DNA of 51,825 bases from Collinsella aerofaciens (GCF_009876115.1 NZ_WWSY01000013.1:1-51825); one strand, 5' to 3'. Positions 7,687-17,066 are shown, counted from the stretch's first letter. Translations and numbers: made by a program. The notes: generated by a model from the sequence alone, not told the origin.

Positions 7687-8289
7687 CTAGCGCACCAGTT
7701 TGCCAAATTGAATAGCGCGAACAATCAGCGTTACGCCAAACACCAGCAGCGCGGCGCCGCTAAAGATGACGAGCATCTTGGCCGACCACAGCGGATAGAT
7801 AAACACGAACATGCCGGCGATGATGGAAAGTGCGCCGCTCAGGATGGCGAGGGCGCGGTTGGACGAAAGCTCGGACTCCAGAATGGACATGACACCTTCG
7901 ACAATCCAGCCAAAGCCGGCCACGATAACCACCATCGTGGTGAGCGTCGCGGTCGAGAAGGCCTGGTTGCGCAGGATTATGACGCCGCCCAAGATAATGA
8001 GTAGGTTGGAGATGATGCTCGTCACGCGCCAGCCGGTGGGCAGCAGCGGCTCAAAAATGGCAGTGAACAGCCTGATGACTGCCGTAATCACAAAGTAGAA
8101 GCCCAGGACGGTCGTCAAAAAGACGAGGGACTTGGCGGGTGCAAAAAGCAGCGCGATACCAGCAATGAGCGCCACGACGCCCGTGATGGCGTAGATCCAG
8201 CGCACGGCCTTGACGGCTTTGCCTGCCATGCTTTTCTCGTCAAATCCAAACTGGCTCGATTTTTGGTCATCGTTCTTAAAGATGCCCAT
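7687..8289 (-). CDS. HdeD/DUF308-family membrane protein
   Basis: The 200-aa protein has about six hydrophobic helices in three hairpins (for example IYAITGVVALIAGIALLF, LAILSGALSIIAGMFVFI and VIFSGAALLVFGVTLIV), the DUF308/HdeD repeat pattern. HdeD takes part in acid resistance in Escherichia coli; the role here is unknown. A strong AAAGGAG precedes the ATG at 8289. It is the first gene of an operon with the UPF0178 gene. Confidence 0.85.
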   Translation of the reverse strand: MGIFKNDDQKSSQFGFDEKSMAGKAVKAVRWIYAITGVVALIAGIALLFAPAKSLVFLTTVLGFYFVITAVIRLFTAIFEPLLPTGWRVTSIISNLLIILGGVIILRNQAFSTATLTTMVVIVAGFGWIVEGVMSILESELSSNRALAILSGALSIIAGMFVFIYPLWSAKMLVIFSGAALLVFGVTLIVRAIQFGKLVR

Positions 8290-8477
8290 AATGTCTCCTT
8301 TCCGTGCGGCGTAAGCCTTGATCGTTACAACCAGTATCCCCTAAGGGCGCTGACGTATGGGTCGGGGAGGGCGAAACGTAACCCAAAGGCCCCGAATTGT
8401 TTCCGTTGTTCCCCACGTCGCGATTTTCTATTCAACAGGTGTAGAACATTGCAGCCCTGTTCGTTATTGCCTACGTT

Positions 8478-8496
8478 TTAGGTTAGATTTTCCTAA
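8478..8496 (+). promoter_or_regulatory. DtxR/IdeR-type iron box upstream of the nitroreductase
   Basis: TTAGGTTAGATTTTCCTAA matches the actinobacterial DtxR/IdeR consensus TTAGGTTAGSCTAACCTAA at 15 of 19 positions, including the whole left half and the CCTAA end. It lies 29 bp before the ATG at 8525, where a bound repressor would block transcription. This suggests iron-dependent control of the nitroreductase gene. Confidence 0.55.
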
Positions 8497-8524
8497 GGAC
8501 AATTGGCTTGTATTGGGGGTCCCT

Positions 8525-9196
8525 ATGAACGAAGCAGTTCCCGAGGCACCGTCGAGTGTCGAATCGATGGCAAAGCAAGGTTGCGAAAAGCTTGGCCTGG
8601 ACACGTTTGACGCGCTGGTCCGCCGCGCCCGTACGTGCCGCCGTTTTGACGAGTCCATGCGCGTGCCGCGCGAGTTTTTGCTCGAGCTGGCGGAACTGGC
8701 GCACCTGGCTCCCTGCGGCGCCAATGCTCAGCGTCTGCGTTTTCATGTGGTGAGCGGTGCCGAGGATTGCGCGCGTGTATTTGATGAGCTTGCATGGGCC
8801 GGCGCGCTTAAGGATTGGTCGGGTCCTGCCGAGGGCGAGCGTCCGACCGGCTACATCGCGATTCTTGCCGAGCGCGCTGTTCCGGGTAAGCCCGCCGCGC
8901 CCATCACCGAGGTCGACACGGGCATTGCCGCGCAGACGATGATGCTCGCCGCTCGCAGCGCCACGCCCGAGGTGGCAGCCTGCATGTTCAAGGCCTTTAC
9001 GCCCCACGCGATCGATGCTATGGGGCTCGATAACGACAAGTATGAGCTCAAGCTGATCATGGCTTTTGGCGTGCCGGCCGAGACGCAGATGATCGATGCG
9101 ATCGATTCCAACCCCGACGGCTCAATTAATTACTGGCGTGACGATGCGCAGGTGCACCACGTACCCAAGCGCCCGCTCGCCGACGTGCTGGTGTAG
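8525..9196 (+). CDS. Nitroreductase-family FMN-dependent oxidoreductase
   Basis: The 223-aa protein begins its domain at FDALVRRARTCRRFDES, the Arg/Ser FMN-phosphate contact of the family, followed by LAHLAPCGANAQRLRFHVV (usually APSxxNxQPWRF) and the central DTGIAAQTMMLAA helix. The C-terminal KLIMAFGVPAE strand matches the usual VP-G segment. Substrates of this family range from nitroaromatics and quinones to flavins; none can be assigned. The start at 8525 has GGGGG upstream; an in-frame extension to 8357 was not used because it overlaps the iron box and likely promoter. The DtxR-type box suggests induction under low iron. A hairpin repeat ends the unit. Confidence 0.85.
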   Translation: MNEAVPEAPSSVESMAKQGCEKLGLDTFDALVRRARTCRRFDESMRVPREFLLELAELAHLAPCGANAQRLRFHVVSGAEDCARVFDELAWAGALKDWSGPAEGERPTGYIAILAERAVPGKPAAPITEVDTGIAAQTMMLAARSATPEVAACMFKAFTPHAIDAMGLDNDKYELKLIMAFGVPAETQMIDAIDSNPDGSINYWRDDAQVHHVPKRPLADVLV

Positions 9197-9228
9197 CTGA
9201 GCGTCACCGCGGCGTGATCAGACGGTAA

Positions 9229-9263
9229 ACCACCACAAAGGTGCCTGTCCCCTTTGTGGTGGT
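9229..9263 (+). repeat. Dispersed hairpin repeat, copy 1 of 5 (ACCACCACAAAGG family)
   Basis: The 35-bp unit has arms ACCACCACAAAGG and CCTTTGTGGTGGT around TGCCTGTCC. It lies 33 bp after the nitroreductase stop and just before the next gene's ribosome site. Other copies are at 40949, 41904, 43483 and 43890. Likely roles are transcript end or mRNA 3' protection; the GGTGCCTGTCCC core resembles REP-type elements. Confidence 0.85.
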
Positions 9264-9278
9264 ACGAGGGGAGAGCGT

Positions 9279-9821
9279 GTGGCAGATCTGTATTTGGTGC
9301 GGCATGGGCAGACTGAGCTCAATGTGCAGAGCATTTTGCAGGGCTGGCACGATTCGCCGCTTACGGCGCGCGGGCGCGAGCAGGCGCTGACGGCGCGTAC
9401 GGCGTTTGCGGCGCGTGGCGTGGCCTTTGATCATGTGTATTCCTCGCCGTTGGGCCGGGCGCGGCATACGGCCGAGCTTATCGTTGGCGAGGGCCGTTCC
9501 ATTGAGCTGGTCGATGACCTGCGTGAGTGGCATTTTGGCTCGCTGGAGGGCACATCAAATCGCGAGATGCCGCCGCAGCCCTGGGGCGATTATCCGGTGG
9601 CCTTTGGCGGCGAGTCGGAAGTGCAGCTTCAGTCGCGCATGGTCGCGGCGCTGTCCCGTATTATGGCCCGGCCGCAGCACGACTGCGTGCTGGCGGTTTC
9701 CCACGGCTCAGCCTGCCAGGAGTTTCTTGAGTATGTGACTGGCGGGGGAGAGCTACCCGACAACGGTGCCGTGCTTCATTTTGGCTATTGCGACGGGGCG
9801 TTTTCGCTCTTGGGTTGGTAA
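9279..9821 (+). CDS. Histidine phosphatase family protein (phosphoglycerate-mutase-like), copy 1
   Basis: The 180-aa cytoplasmic enzyme has the catalytic LVRHGQTELN motif at residues 5-14 (phospho-accepting His), then YSSPLGRARHTAE (second Arg), DLREWHFGSLEG, and the C-terminal VSHGSACQEF with the second catalytic His. It lacks the long insert of true cofactor-dependent phosphoglycerate mutases, so it is probably a small-molecule phosphatase. The start is GTG at 9279 with GAGGGGAGAG upstream; no ATG is available before the catalytic motif. It is followed after 17 bp by a paralogue in the same direction, so the two form an operon. Confidence 0.9.
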   Translation: MADLYLVRHGQTELNVQSILQGWHDSPLTARGREQALTARTAFAARGVAFDHVYSSPLGRARHTAELIVGEGRSIELVDDLREWHFGSLEGTSNREMPPQPWGDYPVAFGGESEVQLQSRMVAALSRIMARPQHDCVLAVSHGSACQEFLEYVTGGGELPDNGAVLHFGYCDGAFSLLGW

Positions 9822-9838
9822 CGAACGAAAGGACCCCT

Positions 9839-10474
9839 ATGAATAAAGATCTGTATCTGGTCCGTCATGGACAGACGATATTCAACCTTAAGCGTATCAT
9901 TCAGGGGTGGAGTGACTCGCCGCTTACGCAGTTGGGTTGCGACCAGGCGGCGCGCGCCGGCATGTTTTTACGTGCGCGCGGCATTGAGCCCGATCATGCC
10001 TACACCTCTACGCTTCATCGCACCGAGCAGACTATCGCCAACTTGTGGCCGGGCTTGGCGTACGAGCGCCTGGACGGCCTGCGTGAGTGGTTCTTTGGCG
10101 ACTTTGAGGCCGAGCGCGTGATGCTTATGCCCGAGCGCCCGTGGCGCGACTTCTATCGGCAGTTTGGCGGCGAGGGCCAGATCCAGGTGCGCACGCGCAT
10201 GGTGGCGACGCTGACCGATCTTATGCGGCGTCCGGACCATACGTGCGTGCTCGCGGTAAGTCATGGCTCAGCTATCAAGGAGTTTTTGGACCACGTGCGG
10301 GGCGCGGCGGCCGACGAGCGCGAACGCGTGCCGGGCAACTGCTCAGTGCTGCATTTTGCGTTTGACGATGCGGCCGATACGTTTGAACTGGTCGAAGTCT
10401 TTACGCAGGAAGACTACGCGCGCGAGCTGGGGCTAGAGCCGCTCGTGGCGGCGGCAGGTCCGCAGCGTGGATAA
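9839..10474 (+). CDS. Histidine phosphatase family protein, copy 2
   Basis: The 211-aa paralogue of the preceding gene has LVRHGQTIFNLKRIIQGWSD at residues 6-25, YTSTLHRTEQT, LREWFFGDFE and VSHGSAIKEF with the second His. It differs by an acidic insert after the second catalytic motif (GAAADERERVPGN) and a C-terminal extension (FTQEDYARELGLEPLV) that may contact substrate or partners. The ATG at 9839 has GAAAGGA upstream. It lies 17 bp after copy 1 and ends before a strong terminator, so the pair is co-transcribed. The substrate is unknown. Confidence 0.9.
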   Translation: MNKDLYLVRHGQTIFNLKRIIQGWSDSPLTQLGCDQAARAGMFLRARGIEPDHAYTSTLHRTEQTIANLWPGLAYERLDGLREWFFGDFEAERVMLMPERPWRDFYRQFGGEGQIQVRTRMVATLTDLMRRPDHTCVLAVSHGSAIKEFLDHVRGAAADERERVPGNCSVLHFAFDDAADTFELVEVFTQEDYARELGLEPLVAAAGPQRG

Positions 10475-10520
10475 CGCTGACGTTGCGGCCCGGTTTACCG
10501 GCGTAATTGTTTGATGCGAA

Positions 10521-10560
10521 AAGGGCGGAGGTGCATGCGTTTGCTGCATCTCCGCCCCTT
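10521..10560. terminator. Bidirectional intrinsic terminator
   Basis: A 13-bp stem, GGGCGGAGGTGCA against TGCATCTCCGCCC (one G-U pair), is flanked by AAAA on the left and TTGTTTG on the right. It lies between the convergent phosphatase operon and the DUF1015-like gene, and could end transcripts from both sides. Confidence 0.8.
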
Positions 10561-10603
10561 GTTTGTTTGGATGCTGGGTTTTCCAGCTTAGCGTTTGAGT
10601 TCG

Positions 10604-11293
10604 CTAGAACCGTGAGACCTGGTGAGTGAGCAGACCCGTCGGAACCTGCGGCGCGCTGCCGCTGACCTGCGCGGCGGGGAACAGCACGGCTACAGCAAAG
10701 TTGAACGGCTCTTTGCCAGAGTAGGCGCCGGCAGCGCGGGCCTCGTCGGCCAGAATCTGCGATGCCCCAGCCAGTGCGGCGACATAGGCGGAGTCACCGG
10801 CGAACACCGGGTCGGGCGCCTGATCGAGCATGGCACGGATGGCGGCAACGGCGTCCTCGCGCTTGACCTCCCACACGCGATGTGTGACGCCCGCGGGATC
10901 GGTGACGGCGTAGAGCGATGCGCCCTCTTTGGCAGCGCTCAAAATGATATCCATGACGGGCGACGCCTCGTAGGCGAGCGACACGGGGCGCGGCTGCACC
11001 TTAAGCTCGGCGATCGCGCGCGCGGCGGCGAGTGCGTCGACGCTCTCGGCGGCAGCCTCGTCGCTACCCGTCAGTACGTTAACCGGGCAAATCGCCACGA
11101 CACCCGTCGCGCGACCCGGCTCGCCCGAGCATTCGTACACGTAATACGCCGCGCCTGGATCCTTGAGCATTAGGCCGTCAGCAATGGCGCCGCGCAGGGC
11201 GTCGTTGCCGCTCAGGATACCGCCCATCGCAGGCAGCGCCTCGAGCACACGGTCCTGAGCCGGGCGGATGCAGGGAAACGGAAGTGCTTTCAT
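10604..11293 (-). CDS. Compact DUF1015-like protein lacking the family's conserved DGHHR
   Basis: The 229-aa protein opens with PFPCIRPAQDRVLEALPA, similar to the DUF1015 start (PFKGLRPA). Its C-terminal SAYVAALAGASQILADEARA and GKEPFNFAVAVLFPAAQVSG align by eye with the DUF1015 core, where homologues have DGHHRYAAAL and EEPYNYVMMMLFP. Here GDSAY replaces DGHHR, and the protein is about half the usual length (around 420 aa). DUF1015 genes are often found near serA/serC in Firmicutes, and serCA lies 3 kb away, so a link to serine or phosphoserine metabolism is an inference. AGGA lies before the ATG at 11293. It starts 39 bp after the M20 peptidase stop, in the same direction. Confidence 0.6.
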   Translation of the reverse strand: MKALPFPCIRPAQDRVLEALPAMGGILSGNDALRGAIADGLMLKDPGAAYYVYECSGEPGRATGVVAICPVNVLTGSDEAAAESVDALAAARAIAELKVQPRPVSLAYEASPVMDIILSAAKEGASLYAVTDPAGVTHRVWEVKREDAVAAIRAMLDQAPDPVFAGDSAYVAALAGASQILADEARAAGAYSGKEPFNFAVAVLFPAAQVSGSAPQVPTGLLTHQVSRF

Positions 11294-11332
11294 GGGCGGT
11301 CCTAACGCGCGAGTCGGTTTGTTCGCGGCTTA

Positions 11333-12553
11333 TTATGCCCCAACTTGGCCGCTTGCGTCCCAGAGCGTGTTATCGGCAAGCGCGATGAGCACGTTTTGGC
11401 AGCGAACGATATCGGCATGGGGCACATACTCGTCGGGCTTGTGTGCGAGCGCCAACGAGCCGGGGCCGTAGCTCATACAATTGCGGTTGCCTGTCTTGCC
11501 GGCAATGACGGCGGTATCGGTGTAGCCGGTAAAGAAGCCGACGGTCGTGTCCGCGTCCGTTACGTCATCGGCGGCACGCTTGAGCGCTGCTAGAAGGGGA
11601 GAGTTCGGGTCGCGCTCGATGGCGGGGCGGTCGCCCGTCACGGTGTAGCTGCCATGGCAACCGGGAACGGCGGCTTCGGCGACGGCGATGGCATGCTCGA
11701 CCATATTGATTGCGGCGGCCGTATCGGTCGGCGGGGTCAGGCGCATGTCGACCCAGACTTTGGCGCGGTCGGGTACGACGTAGGGGCGATATCCGCCCTC
11801 GATTTGGCCAAACGTGATGGTCGAAGGCCCCAGCTCATCGTGCGCGGGCAGCGCCGCAAACGCGCGACGAAGCGAACACACGACCTCGGCCATGGCGGCG
11901 ACGCCATCCGCGCCCTTCCAAGGCTGGCTCGCATGCGCCGTCACGCCAGCCATTTCAATCTCGAACCACGTACGCCCCTTGTGCGCCACCTGGATCTGTC
12001 CGTCGGTGGGCTCGGTGTCCAGCACCCATTCGCGCGAGCTGACCCAGCCAGCATCGATCGCGGCCTCTGAGCCGCGCATGAAGTCTTCCTCGTCGACCGA
12101 GCAGATGAGCGAAAAGCCGCGGCGTGGCAGCGCGCCATCCGCCGCCACGCGCTCGAGCGTATGGACCAGTGCGGCAATGGCGCAGGCCAGGCCACCCTTC
12201 ATATCGCAGGCACCGCGGCCATAGAGTTTATCGTCGCGCACAACCGCCCCAAGCGGTTCGATGTCTGCGTCCCAGCCATCGCCCAAGGTGACGGTATCCA
12301 TGTGGCAGATATAGATCAGCCGCGGCTCGTCGCTTTGGCCCGGCACGGTGACTTTAAGGTTGCGGCGCCCGGGCAGCACTTCGAGCTCCTCAATCTGCAC
12401 GGCATCGAGCGCAGAACTATCAAGTTGTGCCAGCTGCTGCTCAATGAGCCTCTTAATGAAGCGCTCAATTTCATCCTCATACGCGCCCGGGTCTGAGCTG
12501 TCGATCCGCACAAGCTCCTGCGCAAGCCGCCAGGCAAAATCCTCATCAACCAT
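11333..12553 (-). CDS. M20-family metallopeptidase/deacylase (ArgE/DapE/CPG2-like)
   Basis: The 406-aa cytoplasmic enzyme shows the di-zinc site of the family: ICHMDTV (His and Asp, first metal), YGRGACDMKGG (bridging Asp), VDEEDFM (catalytic Glu pair), LDTEPTD and a C-terminal His in LAHKPDEYVPHAD. A dimerisation-type domain lies between (GVTAHASQPWKGADG). Members hydrolyse N-acyl amino acids or dipeptides; acetylornithine, succinyl-diaminopimelate and peptide substrates cannot be separated by eye. Start 12553 is preferred over 12583 because GTGAGG lies just upstream. The DUF1015-like gene follows at 39 bp, probably in one operon. Confidence 0.88.
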   Translation of the reverse strand: MVDEDFAWRLAQELVRIDSSDPGAYEDEIERFIKRLIEQQLAQLDSSALDAVQIEELEVLPGRRNLKVTVPGQSDEPRLIYICHMDTVTLGDGWDADIEPLGAVVRDDKLYGRGACDMKGGLACAIAALVHTLERVAADGALPRRGFSLICSVDEEDFMRGSEAAIDAGWVSSREWVLDTEPTDGQIQVAHKGRTWFEIEMAGVTAHASQPWKGADGVAAMAEVVCSLRRAFAALPAHDELGPSTITFGQIEGGYRPYVVPDRAKVWVDMRLTPPTDTAAAINMVEHAIAVAEAAVPGCHGSYTVTGDRPAIERDPNSPLLAALKRAADDVTDADTTVGFFTGYTDTAVIAGKTGNRNCMSYGPGSLALAHKPDEYVPHADIVRCQNVLIALADNTLWDASGQVGA

Positions 12554-12707
12554 ATGCAACCTCACAATCAGTTTGCTTTCCAAACCGATTGTAAGCCTCC
12601 TGAGAGATCCGCGACGTGGGCGTGGCAGTATTTACCGTTCGCAGGCCGAGCCAGCGCGTTTGCCGTCCGGGCGGGTTCACAAGCGACGCAGCGGGTACGT
12701 ACCCTTC

Positions 12708-13757
12708 ATGGACGACATGCTGTGCGACATATCTGCCTTTCGGTATCACCGGATACCTCCACAGGTCTTGGCAATAATGCCGGACCTGCCCGATTCTGCG
12801 GACGATCCGCGCAGGGAGCACCTATGTGAGCATCCGCTCGTCACGCATTTCCTGGGCACCCCGTTACACGTGTTGGCGCAGGGCAGCTGCGGACGTAAGG
12901 GCGATCGCATTGTCAGGCATGTTTGGAACGGGGAGAGGCCGTTTGATTCCGTGCGGCAGACGGAGTTTGGCCTCGATGTTGCGTCCCCACTCTTTACCCT
13001 GCTGACCCTGGCTTCCTCGGTCTCAAACGAGCGTCTAATCATGTGCATGTATGAGATGTGCGACACCTTTGCCGTGTGCAAGATTGCGCCTCAGGTAAAG
13101 TCGGCACTTGAGCAGGCATACGGGGGCCGGTGGGGTGACGCACGGTCGGGCTGGGAAAACGTAAAGGATGTCTCGGGGAATCCAACGGACTTGTGGAAAC
13201 GACCTCCCTTGATCGAGCTCTCTGAGCTTACAGAGTTCGTCGATAAGGTCCGGGGGCTCCGCGGCGCTAAATCGTTCATACGAGCCGCGAAATGCATTAC
13301 GGGGGTGGCAGCATCGCCGCTCGAGGTCCAGGCTTCGATGCTGTTTGGCCTTACGAGGTTGCGCGGCGGCGAAGGGCTGAGCCTTACCAATAACGTTGAG
13401 ATTCGTATGACGCGCAGCGCCCGCCTGATTTCGGGGCTTGATAGGCGCTATGCCGATATCCTGCTGGCAAATAAGGACGGCAGCCGAGAGTGTCTGGTTG
13501 AATGCCAGGGTAAAGCCATTCACGGATCCATTGAATCCAAGATTTCGGACTCCGATCGAACGACGGCGCTGCAAGCGATGGGATATCCCGTCATTCTGAT
13601 GACCTATGGTCAGCTGGCCGACTCCGATGCCTTCCGCGTGGTGATGGAGCTCATCATGTCCTATCTCGATGTGCCGCTGAAAGACAAGACGCCGCGACAG
13701 CAGGAGCTCGAACGGCGGCTTCGTGAGGAGATTTTTATCGATTGGGCAGGAATGTAG
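12708..13757 (+). CDS. Uncharacterised protein with a DUF559-like nuclease-fold C-terminus (family member 2)
   Basis: The 349-aa protein is distantly related to the one encoded at 3347-4492. Shared landmarks are a mid-protein SPLEVQASMLFGLTRLRGGEG (SPMETAFVMML and GGLG in the other), then an Asp in RRYADILLAN, a strand CLVECQGK with Glu, a downstream DRTTALQAMGYPVILMTY and a helical tail. The order D, E-x-Q, then D-R and a final strand resembles the PD-(D/E)xK/Vsr fold. The start is uncertain: ATG 12708 was chosen, but the frame is open further upstream and no strong ribosome site is seen. It is divergent from the M20 peptidase gene. Function is unknown. Confidence 0.55.
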   Translation: MDDMLCDISAFRYHRIPPQVLAIMPDLPDSADDPRREHLCEHPLVTHFLGTPLHVLAQGSCGRKGDRIVRHVWNGERPFDSVRQTEFGLDVASPLFTLLTLASSVSNERLIMCMYEMCDTFAVCKIAPQVKSALEQAYGGRWGDARSGWENVKDVSGNPTDLWKRPPLIELSELTEFVDKVRGLRGAKSFIRAAKCITGVAASPLEVQASMLFGLTRLRGGEGLSLTNNVEIRMTRSARLISGLDRRYADILLANKDGSRECLVECQGKAIHGSIESKISDSDRTTALQAMGYPVILMTYGQLADSDAFRVVMELIMSYLDVPLKDKTPRQQELERRLREEIFIDWAGM

Positions 13758-14034
13758 CCGCGCGGGTGGAAAACGGTCGCGCGGACTAGAGTTTTGGTCA
13801 CAAAAAGACTTATATTTCGCCTTGGAGGGGCCTTAAAAATGCTATCTAGAATAAGTTGTTTCGGAAAATGGACAGTCAACTTACATTCGGCACATAGAGA
13901 TCGATTTTTACCTACTAAAGTCCCTGATAAAGCTGTTTATCAAAGCGGGTGTGCTTAGCGACTTGAGCCTCACTATCGATTATCTGAAAAAACTTGTTAT
14001 GGGTATCATTTTAAAGTCGTCCGGAGCAACAAAA
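13758..14034. other. AT-rich gene-free interval
   Basis: The stretch between the nuclease-fold gene and the serA terminator is AT-rich, with short mirrored fragments (GTTTTGGTC, GACTTATATTTCG) but no ORF with a ribosome site and no clear hairpin beyond the terminator at its right edge. It looks like decayed accessory DNA. I see nothing else in it. Confidence 0.5.
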
Positions 14035-14064
14035 TCGGCCCCCGTTTCGTGAAAACGGGGGCCG
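14035..14064 (-). terminator. Intrinsic terminator of the serC-serA operon
   Basis: The stem TCGGCCCCCGTTT/AAAACGGGGGCCGA has a short loop and lies 40 bp after the serA stop. Read on the minus strand the hairpin is followed by TTTTG. Confidence 0.8.
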
Positions 14065-14104
14065 AATGGGCTTCGTGGTCTGTCTGGCAGGATTGGCGCC
14101 GGCG

Positions 14105-15268
14105 CTATTTAATCACGCGCACACGATACATCGACGGAATATGCTTGAGTGCCTCGATCGTGCTGCCGTCCAGGTGCTCATCGGTGTCGAACATGGTGTA
14201 GGCGTTCTCGCCAGCGGACTCGTTGGTCATGCGCTGCACGTTGGCGTTGTCCTTGGCGAGAATGGCCGTGATCTGGCCGATCATGTTGGGCACGTTGGCA
14301 TGCAGGCAGGCAATGCGGCTTGCGGCGCGCGCCTTGCCCATGCTGCAGGCGGGGTAGTTGACGCTGTGCGCGATGTTGCCGTTTTCCAGGTAATCCTTGA
14401 GCTCGCTGATGGCCATGTCGGCGCAGTTGGCCTCGGCCTCGCCGGTGCCGGCACCCGAATGCGTGGTGATAAACGTGTTGGGCATCTTGACGGTCTTGGG
14501 CGTGGCAAAGTCACAGCTAAACCAGCTGAGCTTGCCCTCGCGCAGGGCAGCGTCGACGGCGTCCTCGTCAATGATGGTTTCGCGCGCGTAGTTGATGAGC
14601 ACGGCGTCGGGCGCCAGCAGGTTAATCTGCTCGGTGCTGATCATGCCGATGGTGTCTGCCTTGCTGGGCACGTGCACGGTGAGGTAGTCGCAGCCGCGGC
14701 ACAGATCCTCGAGCGTGCCCACGCGCTGCACCTCGCGGCTCAGCACCCACGCGTGCTCGACGGAAATGAACGGATCGTAGCCGTAAACGTCCATGCCCAG
14801 GTCGACACAGGCGTTGGCGACCTTGGAGCCTACGTTGCCCAGGCCGATGACGCCGATGCGCTTGCCCTTGAGCTCGCGGCCCACAAAGGCCTTCTTGGCC
14901 TTCTCGGCATCGACCTGAATCTTGGGATCGTCGGCGTTGTCGCGTACCCAGTTCATCGACTGCACCACGCCGCGGCTCGAGAGCACCAGCATGCCCAGGA
15001 CGAGCTCCTTGACGGCGTTGCTGTTGGCGCCGGGGGAGTTAAAGACGACGACGCCCTTCTTGGCGTACTCCTCGACGGGGATGTTGTTGACGCCGGCGCC
15101 GCAGCGGGCGATGGCGCGGATGCCCTCGGGCAGCTCGTAGCCGTGCAGGTCGGTGGAGCGCATCAGGATAGCGTCGGCCTCCTCGGCGGTGTCCACAAAC
15201 TCGTAGCCCTCGCCAAACTCGACTTTGCCGTCCTTGGTAATGTCGTCGATGGTCTTAATCTTGCGCAT
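14105..15268 (-). CDS. serA: D-3-phosphoglycerate dehydrogenase
   Basis: This 387-aa cytoplasmic enzyme oxidises 3-phosphoglycerate to 3-phosphohydroxypyruvate with NAD+, the first step of serine synthesis. The Rossmann motif GVIGLGNVGSKVANA is near residues 138-152, preceded by the substrate segment ARCGAGVNNIP, and the C-terminal catalytic SGAGTGEAEANCADMA. An ACT domain occupies the last 70 residues (ANVPNMIGQITAILAKDNAN), suggesting serine feedback control. It is the short form without the intervening domain of some actinobacterial SerA proteins. AAGGAG precedes the ATG at 15268. It follows serC by 69 bp and ends at a strong terminator. Confidence 0.95.
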   Translation of the reverse strand: MRKIKTIDDITKDGKVEFGEGYEFVDTAEEADAILMRSTDLHGYELPEGIRAIARCGAGVNNIPVEEYAKKGVVVFNSPGANSNAVKELVLGMLVLSSRGVVQSMNWVRDNADDPKIQVDAEKAKKAFVGRELKGKRIGVIGLGNVGSKVANACVDLGMDVYGYDPFISVEHAWVLSREVQRVGTLEDLCRGCDYLTVHVPSKADTIGMISTEQINLLAPDAVLINYARETIIDEDAVDAALREGKLSWFSCDFATPKTVKMPNTFITTHSGAGTGEAEANCADMAISELKDYLENGNIAHSVNYPACSMGKARAASRIACLHANVPNMIGQITAILAKDNANVQRMTNESAGENAYTMFDTDEHLDGSTIEALKHIPSMYRVRVIK

Positions 15269-15337
15269 GAAAAACTCCTTAGCGGATTTGTTTATAACAA
15301 GTGGTTTGAAGTGGCTGGTCGGCCCGCTCGTTGCGGG

Positions 15338-16462
<1,125 letters not shown>

Positions 16463-16592
16463 CTTCTAGTTCCCCTCGTAGTCATTTGAACGTTCGGGAT
16501 ACTTTAGCACAGTGGAGCGCCGGGCGCGACCGTATCACGGTAAAACTCGAGTGCGCCGCTATGATTTACAGGATGGTTACATGGGGGAGGGC

Positions 16593-16766
16593 TTATCTCG
16601 AGGCTCGCATCCGATCCGCCTCGGCCTTCGCTTGTTTCCAGGGGCGCACACGACCGTTGGTGAGGTCGTCATAACCATGAGCGATGGTACGTTGAATGCG
16701 ATCTTCGCGTTCCTGAATGGTAGTTAGCGCGCGCGTCTGATCAGAAATAGGCTTTACGACAGGCAT
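16593..16766 (-). CDS. Orphan, apparently shortened Phd/YefM-like antitoxin
   Basis: The 57-aa protein starts MPVVKPISDQTRALTTIQ, like the N-terminus of Phd/YefM antitoxins (MP-I-PISDLR), and ends with a basic GRVRPWKQAKAEADRMR helix similar to antitoxin C-termini. The central strand segment (the VFLTRNGRxxAVL part of the family) is missing, so it may be an internal-deletion relic or a different small DNA-binding protein. The start at 16766 has AAGGAG six bases upstream, arguing that it is still translated. No toxin gene follows; serC is next after 130 bp. A palindrome just upstream could be its own operator. Confidence 0.5.
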   Translation of the reverse strand: MPVVKPISDQTRALTTIQEREDRIQRTIAHGYDDLTNGRVRPWKQAKAEADRMRASR

Positions 16767-16777
16767 ATGAAACTCCT

Positions 16778-16795
16778 TACATAGGATCATATGTA
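16778..16795 (-). promoter_or_regulatory. Palindrome overlapping the promoter of the orphan antitoxin-like gene
   Basis: TACATA and TATGTA arms flank GGATCA, 12 bp before the start codon. On the minus strand a TATGAT -10-like hexamer lies inside it. This is the usual place for an autoregulatory antitoxin operator; no convincing -35 box is seen. Confidence 0.35.
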
Positions 16796-17066
16796 GAACT
16801 CTATGTTGAGTGTAGCGGAGGGTGGCGTTGGGCGTGTGCGTGCCTGCATTCGTAAGCGCGGTTGTCTGGCATGTGTGATTTGGGGCGACCTCGTTAAAGT
16901 TTCTAAGCTGCGAAAATGACCGTTAACCGGATTAAATTTTGTTGCTCAACATTTGAAACTCTGGGCGTGGTAACTTTTTTACCAACAGGTATGATTATTG
17001 TCATGTGCGCCGCGCCTGCCTGCCGGGTTGCGGCGTACTTGTGACAGCCTTTGACACCCTTGGAGC

